From assembly GCA_021399445.1 (NCBI GenBank), contig JAJTUQ010000002.1, positions 1,364,001-1,428,000 on the forward strand: a DNA stretch of 64,000 nucleotides, written 5' to 3'. The stretch comes from Xylogone sp. PMI_703 (taxonomy: Eukaryota > Ascomycota > Leotiomycetes). Under the pieces are notes generated by a model. It searched no databases and had not been told where the DNA came from. It worked only from the letters and a program-made list of their open reading frames with translations. The position numbers and the translations under genes were made by a program. Shown here piece after piece: positions 22,619 to 33,963 of the stretch (position 1 is the first letter of the stretch; each line of letters begins with the position of its first letter).

Positions 22619-22642
22619 TTTACACTACACTACACTACACTA
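22619..22642. repeat. Short TACAC microsatellite
   Basis: Four to five tandem copies of TACAC directly downstream of the NAD kinase gene, probably within its 3' UTR. Confidence 0.7.
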
Positions 22643-23014
22643 GAGAAAGAATACTATGACTTGCTGGCTGGTCTTTGTGTCAGGACTGGCCCTTACAACC
22701 TAATACTAGTTTTTCTTTGCCTTTAATAATCTGAGATTCATGGATGGGAATTCTTGCCAAGGCAAACATTAGCTACGTTATCTGATGTTTTGATAGCTGT
22801 TATGACTTTGTTATCCAATCAATAAATTCTGTTTGCATGCTCAGATATGCCTCTTGTACTTCCGTGAAGTAGCTTAATTTGAATAGACTCATAAGATACT
22901 ACAATGAGAAGTATGAACATATGCTGAGAGAAGCAAATAACACACTAAGGTCTATGAGACGCAACAAAGCGACGGTACAGCTAATATTGAAGGATACAAA
23001 GTACAGCAATTTTG

Positions 23015-23438
23015 ACGCCGAGCATTATAGTGATGGACTTCACCATCCAGAGAGGGAACGAAAAGGGAGTACCACAACGCCGAGTGATATAGTGACGATT
23101 TCTGAAGCGTAGACACGCAACGATAATTGCGGCTCCCTCCTATGACTTGAACTGACCAGTTGATCTTGTCATGCCGAGAGTTATAATGAAGACTTCAGTC
23201 TACAAGATGCGCATCGAAACTTTTGTCCGTTCTTTACCTACCTGCGCCGAGAGGAATAGTGACGAGTTTTGGTCGCGAGACTTGCAACGGTTGAGGCAAC
23301 GGTTGAGAAAACGGTTTTTGGATACCACGCCGAGAGTTATAGTGATGGTTTTGTGGATTCAGATTCGCAACGAAAAAGTTGAGCCTTGTGCCGAGACTAT
23401 AGCGCTGGATTTTCAGGATCGAGACACGCAACGAAAAG
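23015..23438 (+). repeat. Degenerate repeat array A (six units)
   Basis: Six diverged copies of a ~48-bp core begin at about 23015, 23077, 23171, 23244, 23327 and 23388. Each starts with (a/g)(c/t)GCCGAG, continues with a TATAGTGATG-like block and ends with a CGCAACGAA-like block; the DNA between cores is less conserved. Start-to-start spacing is 61-94 bp. Read in one frame the core encodes AESYSDGF..DSDSQRKS or close variants (units 1, 3, 4 and 5), while unit 2 has TGA codons and unit 6 a 1-nt deletion. The same family recurs at 33964-34434. It may be the remains of a tandem-repeat protein gene or a non-coding minisatellite. Confidence 0.75.
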
Positions 23439-24426
23439 ATTGCTATGTGGGAGAGATGAGACCGGATGCTGGTAATTATGATGTATAATCATTCATAGAG
23501 AAAGGACACCAACGCCAACTAATTGAATGTGAAATATTGTGAAAGCGTGTTTTGACAGTGAAATGGCTGAGTCATTTTGTTCCCACCTCTGATTATAAGT
23601 TAGATTATATCAAGGTCGACGAAGAACCCCTGAAGAAAGAATTGAGGTGTATCGAGGCTAAATTAAAAGAGTAACAATACATGCCTTTAGAATATGGGTA
23701 CATTATAATTCACTTAAACACAGAATGGTGACTATAGCATACCGTTACCAAACTCAACTCGTCTCTATTCCTATGATGAGACTAAATATAGAAGACTTAA
23801 AACAGTGGTCAATGTATTTCCTGGCCCCAGCATGATGAGACTAAGTAGTGAGAACTATTGATAACCGGATTGAGCCATTCGCGAGTAGGCTACTAAAGAT
23901 GGAGACAATGCAATGGGGATGCTGGATATCGGACATTTGAAATTTCATAGCGGCATAAGGGGTTGAACGGAAGCGGGGTTTTCAGAAAAGGCGTATTGTA
24001 CTGTTAATTCCCAACTCTATTAACCAAATGACTCGTTCTATCCGTTTAGTAAAATGGATCAGTGCAAGGTCGTGCTTGCCTTTAATGCCAATATATAATG
24101 TAGTTAGAGAAGCAACGCCGAGACGTGTATCACACTGTGATCCAGAGTTCTGTGAACAAAACTGACCTCACAACACACACGTAACTTTTTCTATCAAATC
24201 ATTTATAAAAGGAAAGATAACATCACTCGCTTTTCTATCTCATTTGCACACCTCGTCTTTTGCTCTCTGCATACGTTGTTCTCTCGATCTGATTCACAAA
24301 AGAAGGGAAAGGAATCTCAACTTATCACTTCCGTCACCCTCAGGAACAATCCGTACAGTTATTCAAAGGTAATAGCGAAAAGACAATTATCTGAATAAAC
24401 GCTAATAGTGTACAGACTAGGGAAAC

Positions 24427-25335
24427 ATGTCATCACCATCATCTTCTTCTCTCTCGTCGCTCTCTAGCGGAACTCTCAGTTCGCTCATCCCACTCGAGAC
24501 AGGCCAGGAGGACGCCAATATCTGGGCCACAGCGCACAACACTTGGACTCCAGTCTATCTCGACACAGCAAAGTGTGATATTTGCGAACAACCTAACCCA
24601 TCCGTCATTCAGCGTTGCGATAAGTGCAACTTGCAATTGTGCCAAGATTGCATTGAGACCACCTTGGATGATGATATCCACGTTGCTATTTCAGAGGAGC
24701 TAAATTGGGAGCCACGGGCGTCAAAAAGAAGAAAAACCAGCAGATATTCACCGGAAGAAGAAATGGCACCGAAACGAAGTTCAGAGAGACTGAAATCGAA
24801 AGCAGCTAGGGCCAGCAAGACACGACAAAACCGACCTCCCAAAACTATCCAGGAAGATGAAGACTGCGAGATGGAAGACTATCAGTCCACTTGTGGATCT
24901 CCCAGCCCTACTATTACCACTAGCGATGGAGGCGAACTAGAAGATTCCTTCCAGCCTGTTGAGACGGTTCACTGGGCTCGTGTTGAAGCTGTAGATGCGG
25001 AAGTACTTCGTCAAAGAGTACCACAGTTCAAACTTAAGCGTAGAGGAGGATGCAACACTAAGACTGAGGACATGGTCCGAACCCCAACCCATACTGCTAC
25101 TACGAGCGACGAGATTGGATCCCTAGAGAAGAGCGAGGATATCAAGAAGGAGAAGCAGAAGAGTAAGGGCAAGACTAAGGAAAAGGAGAAGAAAGTCAAG
25201 GAGCTTGAGCAGGACAAGCAGAAGGCTTGGGAAGAGAATGAGATCATCCAGAGTGTCAAGGAAGAGAACGAAGACGAGGCTTTGGAAATGATGGAGGCGG
25301 CACTTGCACTGATGATGATAAAGAACGGACTTTAA
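24427..25335 (+). CDS. Zinc-binding (ZZ/B-box-like) protein with acidic coiled-coil tail, unknown function
   Basis: Single exon, 302 residues, ATG 24427. A Ser-rich N-terminus leads into a compact cysteine cluster, C50-x2-C53-x10-C64-x2-C67-x4-C72-x2-C75, the spacing of a ZZ/B-box-like treble-clef zinc site. It is followed by basic, probably nuclear-localising segments (ASKRRKTSR near 100 and LKSKAARASKTRQ near 123) and a Lys/Glu-rich helical tail from about 235 to 300. No enzyme domain is visible. The layout (zinc site, nuclear signals, charged helix) suggests a nuclear adaptor, but this is inference. It lies between two repeat-rich, gene-poor stretches, which may mean a lineage-specific gene. 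No gene symbol is justified. Confidence 0.75.
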   Translation: MSSPSSSSLSSLSSGTLSSLIPLETGQEDANIWATAHNTWTPVYLDTAKCDICEQPNPSVIQRCDKCNLQLCQDCIETTLDDDIHVAISEELNWEPRASKRRKTSRYSPEEEMAPKRSSERLKSKAARASKTRQNRPPKTIQEDEDCEMEDYQSTCGSPSPTITTSDGGELEDSFQPVETVHWARVEAVDAEVLRQRVPQFKLKRRGGCNTKTEDMVRTPTHTATTSDEIGSLEKSEDIKKEKQKSKGKTKEKEKKVKELEQDKQKAWEENEIIQSVKEENEDEALEMMEAALALMMIKNGL

Positions 25336-26159
25336 GTGGTTTTTTCAATCCAACCAGACTCGGCGCACTCACTGGCCGGTGATATAGTAAGGTATAGCGG
25401 GGTCAATTTCGGCACTTTTCACTCAACTCTGGATTGTTCTGATGCTGACTGCATCGAGTTCAATCACTACTTACCTAGCGTCACCGAAAGTTGTGTTCTT
25501 CGTTGTTTTCAAAGGCTCTTTTGGTGATGCATTGGAGAAGAGGTTAGGCTAGGTAGCTAGATCAATGTATGCTAGTCATAAGCCACAGAGTCGCCAAAGA
25601 GACCCTTATCGTCTTAAACCCTTACGCGTATATCGGAGACGGAGCACATTAAATGCTCCGATTGCGATATCTCAATGTGATTCCGGAATATCCACAAAGA
25701 TCCCTTCGATCATTGATTTAACAGTGAATAAGCAAAGTGAAAGGGGAAAAATATGCTTCTGGCGAAGTTTGAACAGGCGATAGACGCGCCGCTACCGCTA
25801 TGATCGGCCTCTTCGTTACACTGAGGCCAATCACCAACACCTAATGGATGGGCAGAGGTAAGATATAGTAAGGTAATGTTTCTCATAAGTATCCCAATTA
25901 GTCACTCTAGCAGCCTCTAGCTTCTCCTTGATCCCCGACTCGCAATGTATCATTTACGGCACAGTGCCTTAGGGCGATATAATAATGAGTCACCGTCCTC
26001 GTTCCCTCTTTTTGGCCCTAAAGGCTCTGGGAGCAATATATCAATTGCTCACAGATGATACATAAGCCAAGAAAATAGAGCAGTAGAAGAAAGCTTAACA
26101 CTTATAAAGCACATAACGCAAATCCATTTGCCAAGTATCTCGAATCCCTTAGTGTTAAG
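25336..26159. other. Intergenic
   Basis: No gene seen. Two copies of a GATATAGTAAGGTA motif occur at 25381-25395 and 25862-25876; their role, if any, is unknown. Confidence 0.5.
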
Positions 26160-27258
26160 ATGACTACCTCAGCCCCAACCCACTCAGACCCAACATTTCG
26201 GTCTTACCAAGCCTCTCAGGCACAGAACTATGCTTCTCTACGTCCGTCCTACTCTCCAGAGCTCTATGATACCATTCTAAAGTATCATGCTTCTAATGGC
26301 GGCGCCTTCGATTTGCTACTAGATGTTGGTTGTGGTCCTGGAACCGCCACTCGAGATCTTGCGCTGTGCTTCGATAATGCTGTTGGTGTTGATCCCGGAG
26401 GAGAAATGATTGCTACAGCAAGAAGCCTGGAAAGGAAAACAAAGAGCGGGAAAGATGTGAGATTTGAAGTTGCGGGTGCTGAAGAGTTTTCTAAAGTTGA
26501 GGGTCTGGAAGGGAATGTGGATCTAATTTGCGCAGCGATGGCTGTGAGTTAGCATTTGTGAATATCCCGATATTCCATACTAAAGCTGGTTACAGGCACA
26601 CTGGTTTGACATGAATAAGTTCTGGTCAGAAGCAGCAAAGGTGTTGAAACCTGGTGGAACTGTGGCATTGTGGACTCTATGTGAGTATCAACGAGCCCTT
26701 GGCAAAGTCAAAGAGGACACAGTTCTATACTGACATTCGTTTCTAGCATCAAGTTTCTGCCGTAAGTATAAACTCACCGTTCAGTCCCACTCAAGCAGCT
26801 GGCGCTTACAACTTTAAGATCCGTCTACACCAAACGCAGCAAAGGTGCAAGAAGTGATGTTTCGATTTGAACGAGAGACTCTCGCTCCCTACGAGCTCGA
26901 AGGAAATCGTCTGTCTAGGGATATGTATGACGACCTCACCCTCCCATGGACTGCATCGCCCCCAGTCACAGCCTTTCCCGAATCATTATTCGTAAGACAT
27001 GGATATGACCGTGAAGGCGTACTTAGTAACGGTGAAACCTACTTTGGAGGCGGCATTGAAGTGGCCCTTGGGAAACTTGAGCAGGGTCTTGGAACTGCAA
27101 GTATGGTTACGAGATGGAGAGAGCACCATCCTGATCTTGCAGGGACAAACAAAGATGTCGTGAGACAGCATATCCAAGAGATGAGGGAAGCATTGGGAGG
27201 AGAGACGTTTTTACGGGGTTCCGCTACTGCCATCCTACTTTTCAAAAAAGCAGAGTAG
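26160..27258 (+). CDS. SAM-dependent methyltransferase, trans-aconitate methyltransferase (Tmt1)-like
   Basis: Four exons: 26160-26543, 26596-26680, 26747-26761 and 26819-27258, giving 307 residues. Phases agree at every junction and the joined sequence reads CAAMA-AHWFDMNKFW across intron 1 and TLSSSFCHPSTPNAAK across the tiny third exon of 15 nt. The class I methyltransferase motif I is LLLDVGCGPGTATRDLA near 51-67, with the acidic post-I residue in GVDPGG. The pattern RPSYSPELYDTI, DVGCGPGTAT, then AHWFD matches yeast Tmt1, which methylates trans-aconitate or 3-isopropylmalate. The exact substrate cannot be read from sequence. The product has no targeting signal and is likely cytosolic. 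Confidence 0.87.
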
Positions 27259-27763
27259 TACAATAATCTTCTCCGTGTGAGCTCGATGGAGATGTAGTGT
27301 TGAATAATCAATCCTAAGTACTTACTTACAGATCTTTCTCAACGATCATTGTTTCGATGACTATGTTCGGTTCCTTACCACGATACATTGACTTTTCTCT
27401 ACATGATGTGTAAGCGATGTTCAGGCCAAAATTTGCCATTTACCTAAATACAAAGACTCCTGAAAGGATATCTATGTCTCCCAACTGATTCGTAAAAAGT
27501 CCCTCCTTTTCAATATCAGTCATGTGACCTTCTCCCCCTCCAATACCCTCGGCTCATTCACTGCGAGCACGGCAAATGGAGAGGGAGCCCACGGTGTTAG
27601 ATTACTACTCATCATTTGCTGCAAAGTAACATTACTCTAGATAAACTTGTATTTCTCAGAACTGCGTTATGATAAACCCAAGGAATCTCATTTTTCCCCT
27701 AGCGCCCGTAATATAGAGTAATATCCGACCTCCCAACCACACAACTCAAAGTCTCACTGAAAA
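27259..27763. other. Intergenic promoter region
   Basis: No gene seen. This holds the 3' flank of the methyltransferase and the promoter of the hydrolase. Confidence 0.55.
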
Positions 27764-29182
27764 ATGCCTATAACCGACCATCTCACCAACCTTCTCGGGC
27801 TGGGAGGCGCTAGTTCGGGGTCTTCGCAACCAACAGTACTCACGCCTCAGAATGTCAGCCTTATAGTGAGCGCGACAGTGGCAACGACATTGGTTGTTAC
27901 GGCTGCTCTGAAGCATACGGTTTACACACCGCTGCCAAGAAGGATACCCAGTCCACGAGATACGCTGCTGCCAAGATTGTCGAAGAGCGAGAAGGATGCT
28001 TTGCCGTACCCACCGGACCTATTTCCCGGGGCCAGGGATGTTGAGAACATGGTGAGTCTTGAGCATGAAAAAGCCTGAGAATGTTAGGATCATTAGCTCG
28101 TGGATCTACTTCCACCTTCTTATCTTCTTTGTGGACCGCACCCCCTCATAATCAGTATTCTCTCTCACTCTCTCATATCTATCTCATATCAATATCAATA
28201 TCTTTCACATCTCAATCTTACCCTCGCTATCTCTTTATATAAATACTAATGTCTCACCAAGTACGGCAAAACCAGAGTCTATGAGTGGGGACCCGAAACG
28301 GGCAAGAAAGTCCTCCTCATCCACGGCATCTCTACTCCCTGCCTCTCCCTCGGCGGCGTCGCTCACGGCCTCGTCTCTAGAGGCTGCCGTGTGATCCTCT
28401 TCGACCTCTGGGGTCGAGGCTACAGCGATGAAGTTTCCCTCCCTCATGACACAGCACTGTACACGACCCAGATCCTCGCAGCAGTGACCTCCTCGCCGCT
28501 ATCTTGGACAGGTTCCGGATCCCAAGGCGGATTTGCCATTGTTGGATACAGTCTCGGTGGAGGTATTTCCGCTGATTTCGCAGCGTACATGCCGGGATTG
28601 GTGAGCGACGTTGTGCTACTTGCTCCCTCGGGGATAATCAGACCTGAGCACTTCTCCTCCATCACTCGGATGGCATACTCTGGTATCATACCCGATAGAC
28701 TCCTCTTTCGACTGATGAGAAAGAGGATCGCTGAAGGAGCGGCGCATAATGCGAATAAGGAGAAGAACATCGATGCGAAGGATATTGTTTCAGAAGAGAT
28801 ACCTGCCGGTGAGAAGCAGGAGGGGTTGGTTTCCAAGAGCAATCCCGATGTGACGGTCAGGAATGCTGTGAGATGGCAGGTGCAGTATCATGGTGGATTT
28901 ATACCAAGCTTTGTGAGCTCGATTAGGTATGCCTCTATTGAGAAGAGCCATGAGAATTGGAAGAAGCTGGGAAGCACAAAGAGTGGTGTGGGGAAGGATA
29001 AGGTTTTGATAATAGCTGGGTCGAAGGATCCATTGATTATTGCTAAGGAATTGAAACCAGACGCCGAAGATGCTATTGGTAGGGATAAAGTTGAGTTCAA
29101 AACGATTGAGGGGGCTCATGAGTTCCCCGTTACCAGCGCGGGAGAGGTTGTAGACGTAATTTGCGAATTCTGGGGGATCTAG
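27764..29182 (+). CDS. Alpha/beta hydrolase, membrane-anchored
   Basis: Two exons, 27764-28051 and 28262-29182, joined phase 0 for a 402-residue product. The 210-nt intron is unusually long here and holds CTCT/ATCTC runs with an ACTAAT branch site. Splicing gives ENM-YGKTRVYEWGPE, the normal start of the hydrolase core. Residues about 28-50 form a hydrophobic N-terminal anchor (VSLIVSATVATTLVVTAAL). The core shows LLIHGIS (oxyanion region), the nucleophile elbow GYSLGGG with Ser193, and likely acid and base at Asp352 (GSKDP) and His382 (GAHEF). The family covers lipases, esterases and serine hydrolases; the substrate is not predictable. The coding strand is C-rich early in exon 2 and G-rich late. 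Confidence 0.88.
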
Positions 29183-29618
29183 ACGAGTATTGATGGTTCA
29201 TTAGAATAAATTAGAGTAGACAATACACTTTAGACACTCTGTGCATGCATACGTTGCATAATTTGGATAATTTGATGAGCTATAATATAGATAGCTATAA
29301 TAATGCAGCTAAGATAATAATAGCTATAGCAAGCATCATAAATAAGAAGATACTGATATGAGACATGTATCAAGTCAGTATAATGATATCAGAGACCCAA
29401 TGATATCAAGGAGTGAATCTGCCACTCAAAAAAAGCTCCTAAAAGCCGCTCCAGTTGGCCCAAAGTCCCAAATGCCCGCAGGCAAGCAAATATTTGAAAA
29501 TTTCGCCCTTGAAAGACCCTCATGTTAGGTTATCCCAAACCGCACCTTAGCTCCACAAAAGAAAATGTCTAGAAAAAAGAATGAAGTGTTAAAAAAAGAA
29601 ATATAGCGTAATAATGTA
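29183..29618. other. A/T-rich intergenic spacer, convergent 3' flanks
   Basis: Contains a dense run of AGCTAT/ATAGCT and ATAAT motifs at 29277-29335, including self-complementary GCTATAGC. No gene is seen. Confidence 0.55.
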
Positions 29619-30458
29619 CTATCTCCAGGTGTTATGGAGTCTAGTCCTTCTCGATCGATTCTTCAGGCCCACCTCACCATGGCCCATTAAGGTCCTCCAC
29701 CTCCTGCCTACACTCCCTCTATCCCTCCCTAAACTCCTCGCGCAATCCTGCCACTCGCTCTTAGTGAGTCGCAACTTCTCTAGCACGAGCTCAACAAGCA
29801 GTCTATCTTCTTCTGTGCTCCATTCCTCCATTCCTTGTCTATTTGATGTATCATCTGTTTCGATGCTGTCCACTAATGGCGTATCTCCGTCGCCACCATT
29901 AACAGCAGCGGATTCTATATTCTGCAGATGCAGCGTATGGAAGTCACTACGCTCTAGTCCGAGCGGTAGCACTTCTGGTGCGAGTCGCAACCGTTTAGGA
30001 GTGCTTGGACCTGGCGCATTTGTGGTAGAAGCACTCCGTCGGCGCGACCCTCTAGACTCCTCCTCACTGTCATTCTCCCTCGTCATCTCATCATCCGTAG
30101 ATCTCCTCCTCTTATTGATCCCTCGCGGCGTTGGTTGCGCTCTCTTCGTGATCCTTCTTCGTGTTGAGCCGCTTGAGCTTTCCTCCATCGCCGAAGGCTT
30201 GAGCGCTCGCAAGCGCAATTTGTGGCCATGTGGTGAGCGCGTAGGCACCTCGGCGTGTGCCATTGGTGGAGTAGGTAGCTGAGCCGGTTGCGGCGATGGG
30301 CTGAGCATGCTCTGAAGCGCGCGACATGTTGAGTAGAGGCCAGTGAAGGAGGATGCCGGAGGAGAGAGTGGTGGTGATGCGAAAAGCGCCGTGAAGCGGG
30401 ATTTTGATGGTTGAGCGGGTTGCGACGAGTCGCAAGGTAGCGCGGATGGAAGTAACAT
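29619..30458 (-). CDS. SANT/Myb-like DNA-binding protein
   Basis: Single exon as read, 279 residues, ATG at 30458. The first 200 residues are Ser/Pro/Arg-rich, with bipartite-looking basic runs (RRRITKRAQ, GINKRRRSTDDE). A Myb/SANT-type three-helix domain fills 211-266: EEWSTEEDRLLVELVLEKL, then SEWQDCARSLGRDRGSVGRRWRTLM, with the three regularly spaced Trp residues W213, W227 and W245. This implies a nuclear, DNA- or histone-binding role. The last ~20 residues are very basic. A C-terminal intron cannot be excluded because the sequence ends abruptly after the domain. The reverse strand is also open for 222 codons, but only as a shadow. The target genes are unknown. Confidence 0.75.
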   Translation of the reverse strand: MLLPSALPCDSSQPAQPSKSRFTALFASPPLSPPASSFTGLYSTCRALQSMLSPSPQPAQLPTPPMAHAEVPTRSPHGHKLRLRALKPSAMEESSSGSTRRRITKRAQPTPRGINKRRRSTDDEMTRENDSEEESRGSRRRSASTTNAPGPSTPKRLRLAPEVLPLGLERSDFHTLHLQNIESAAVNGGDGDTPLVDSIETDDTSNRQGMEEWSTEEDRLLVELVLEKLRLTKSEWQDCARSLGRDRGSVGRRWRTLMGHGEVGLKNRSRRTRLHNTWR

Positions 30459-33400
30459 GGTGATAACTGAAATGCGATTGCGTAATGAGCGGGTTGGTAG
30501 ATATATAGTCGTGGAATGGTCGTTTTAATTGTGTTCTAAGTAGAGATGCAAAGGAAAAAAAGATTGCGATCGCGAGTTGTGCGGCCAGGCGTGGTGCAGA
30601 AGTGCGCGCGTCACCGTCACTGTTGGACAACGGACACGTCGAACGGCCAATGCTTAAGTGGACCGTGGGCGCAATGTAATGCAATAGGAAAGAGTCGAGT
30701 CCAGCGACGGTCTGGAGGAGACTTCCTCGTCGCAAAGTTGTTGGTGGTTGCGACCGTGAGGAATTTTTGCGGTGAGATGAGACGGATGGCAGAGGGTTTG
30801 GCCGTCCGGCGGGCGGGCCGCTGACCTTAATAGCGATGCAGGCCCCGTTGGGAGGGAGAGAAGCGACTCGGTAGTGCTTCCTTTAATGCCCGCACATCCC
30901 AGCGGGCAGGTGGGCGGTGTGCCATTTGGGGGGGTCCTGGCTACAGCAACATTCGTGGTCGATTCCTCCAGGGTCCACGAATCCATTTCCCCCTCCTCCA
31001 GAGCGTTACGGCTACACTTGTGCAATGCCACCACTTCTCCCCTTGCTGCTCGTACGCCCAACCAGACGATGTTACGATATACGTGAAGCGAAACTACAAC
31101 GGTGCAGCAGTCCTACGGTACATGTCGATAAGAAAGACTCCGGCTGTCATAACTTTACTCTGGTCATCCTCGAACAAAGTGAGGGCTACACAGCCACCCG
31201 GGTCCTGGGGAGATTGCTTGCTTCACGATCAAAGATCCAGCCATTGATACGATCCCAAATCCTACCGTACTCGTCCCAATTCCAGGAGCTTGGTGCCAAC
31301 ACCCAGACTTTTCCAGGACGTTCGCGATGCGCTGCTCCAGACGGCGCCTTTCCCTTTGTGCTCTCCCCAGCATATCCTGATGGGACTCGTTCAATTTCGC
31401 TGCAAGCCACCCAAGGTCCCCTTCTCTAGCTCCAAGGTGATCACGTACCCACTGCACAGCCCATGAGCGTCGCTCCCCGGCTCTCAATGGTCACAGCAAT
31501 CATCTGTCATGGCTCGAAAAGGGCAGCGTCGGTCGTCGGCAGACGCGCTTTGGGCTCGGTCGTGCGAGGGAGGGAGGAGGCTCCACCCGTCGCCAGGCCC
31601 GGCAGAATGGGGTCTCGGACGGGCGATAATGCAGTTCGATAATGGCTTGCACGAGGAAGAGGCAGCCCAAGAGCTCGCGGAGGGGGTGAGAGGGGTGATC
31701 GAAGTCGTTCTCTGCGCGTCTGCTGCTGTCATTCTACCTCTTTCTTCCCTCTCTCATCCCTCCTTCATCCCTTCCCTACCACTCCCACGCGCTCTCCTCT
31801 TCCTCCATTTCGTCACCCTACCGTGCGCGCGAACCTCCCATCGAGATCAACTTCCCGCCTCCGTCATCAGTGACGCAAAACCGACCTGATTTCCCTCAAG
31901 ATTACATGCAACGCTTACGGTACAGGTACGATCCAGATACAGCCAGCTCCAATCCAAGTTTTCCCCCAGCGCATCACCATGACGCATTCGAGACCATTGT
32001 CCATGCAAGGCACGGCACACCAAGTTCATGAGGTTCAGCGTTGAATTAAGATATGGAGGGGCAAAGATCTGAGACCTTCGCCCACCATTTGGCCAGAACT
32101 GCAAGTCATCTGCCTGCAGCGAGATGGCCACGCGCCATCCCTACTAATTTCTCATCTCCTTTTGAGATTGAATCTCCTCCTTGGATTAGAGAAGGTGTGG
32201 TGGCCTTCAATTCTAAGTGGTTGTGTGATGAACATGTTCTTTCTTCCTCGGGGGCTGCGAGCTCTTTTGCGCGGAGCGCGTCGAACGCGTCAAGCTCGCG
32301 AGACGTGTCGTCCAGGGTGGCCAATCAGAAGCGTGGTGGCTTCCCCTAGCTTCCTGCACTATCTGCACGTCGCTTGCCGGGAGCGAGCGAGCAAGCGAAG
32401 AACCGCAACGTTCTCACCACTCCTACTTTGTCAAGTGATTGGCACGATATGGAGGTATATCAACTGTCTTTCTCCTTTCTGAGAAGATCTTGCCCATAGT
32501 ATCATCCTTGAAATACTGACGTATGTCACGGACAAAAATTATATTTTCAGCTGTTTGTTAACGGCTGCTCGAGGTCAAAGACCAACGAACTAATCGTTCC
32601 TCGCTCTGGAACTCCTCCCTTGGAAGTCGGCGTACGGAATTCTGCATGATCGAGGGACTCCTGCATGGATCGCCTTTGATACTCCTGTTCCATCTGGAGT
32701 AAAGCAGATATCCAGGTAGCAAACAATGCTATACAATCAACTTTGCAGAATACATCGCTCAAAGTAAGGCCTAAAGAAAAGCAGAGCCCCGTCTGCTTTG
32801 AAAGGTTCTTATATTGTTTGCGAAAAATCTATTTGATGTAAGGAGAATATCTCTCTAGCCTCGCATGGTTTTTATCTCTCACATTTGTCAAATATTTGTA
32901 CTACAAAGCTCTTTGGCTTGGTGTGCGGTAATTTCTCAAAAAAACATCATCCATGTCAAGATGTAGATGGCCATGTCTAATGCTGCTTTGATCTTCAATG
33001 ACCTGTTCCCAATAGAGTCTGGGCCAGGTAATGTATGCAGGCAACTGAAGCAAATCACTTTCCAATATGTTTGTGGCTTTTTTATCAAAGAAAACGGTTT
33101 GCTAAAGTTTTTTCATCAAGTTATTTATAGCTGGGAGGTAACCGAGATCATCAAAGAGCTCATTCTTCATGCATCTTTTGGGAATTTCTATTCTGGGGCG
33201 GCAAGGAAGTCAGGGTTGTATTTCATCTTTAACTAAGGAAGATGTATGACTGGGTGAATCCAGCACAGTCACGATTAGCCAGAAGCTGATTCACTTACAG
33301 TATGACTAGGTCGTTTAGACAACAACCAAAAGATGGTTGTGCATTCCTTGGGTTCTTTTATTCGATGTTAACGAAATAGATGATCTAGAGACGCAATCAT

Positions 33401-33963
33401 GACTCTTATCTTTTCCAATCAAAGCATTAGATTAATTCGATTACTCAATAAGCCCAGTGAAGAATATTTCAAACCTTGAAGTGATGTCAAGAAGAAATGA
33501 AGTTTGCTGAAGAAAATCAAATTGAGACATGTCAAGCGCACGCCTCAGTTGATCCCGCCCCTGGAACACAATATGGCTTCAAGTACTACCATTATCCTAA
33601 TAATCCGCATCAACACTACAGCCAAACGTTGTCATTGTGTTATCCCCCTTATCCACATACGATAACATATTCTGGAGAACGCATCTCTTAAAAACATTGC
33701 GCTATCATGACTGCCGCATTCAGCATTGCAAGAACTATTCATTGAGATATCTCTAGATACTTTATCCACTTGATGTAAGGTAACGAGAATGGGGTTGATT
33801 CGGCTAATAATATGTCAGATAGACACGTAACGCAAAATGGTACTTCGTCTTGGATAGGATGCTGAGCTACATAATGATGATTTTCTATCCTCAAAAGAGG
33901 CTCAGCTTTTTGGAAATTCACGTTTTCTTTCAAGACTGAATACACGCGCTGTGTGCACATAGA

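Larger units (their letters stand above)
22336..24426. other. Gene-free region with degenerate repeat array
   Basis: The first 300 bases are the NADK 3' flank. The rest is A/T-rich, with the repeat array at 23015-23438 (listed separately) and a possible truncated seventh unit near 24117 (ACGCCGAGACGTGTATC). No intact coding frame is seen. Confidence 0.55.

Noticed and set aside
29614..30282. 222-codon plus-strand frame
   Set aside because: Antisense shadow of the SANT/Myb-like gene; leucine/serine-rich and without an own domain.
31164..31487. Minus-strand frame with a helical, coiled-coil-like stretch
   Set aside because: Starts from a TTG after a stop, and continuing the plausible sequence requires an unexplained frame change; could be a relic but not supportable.
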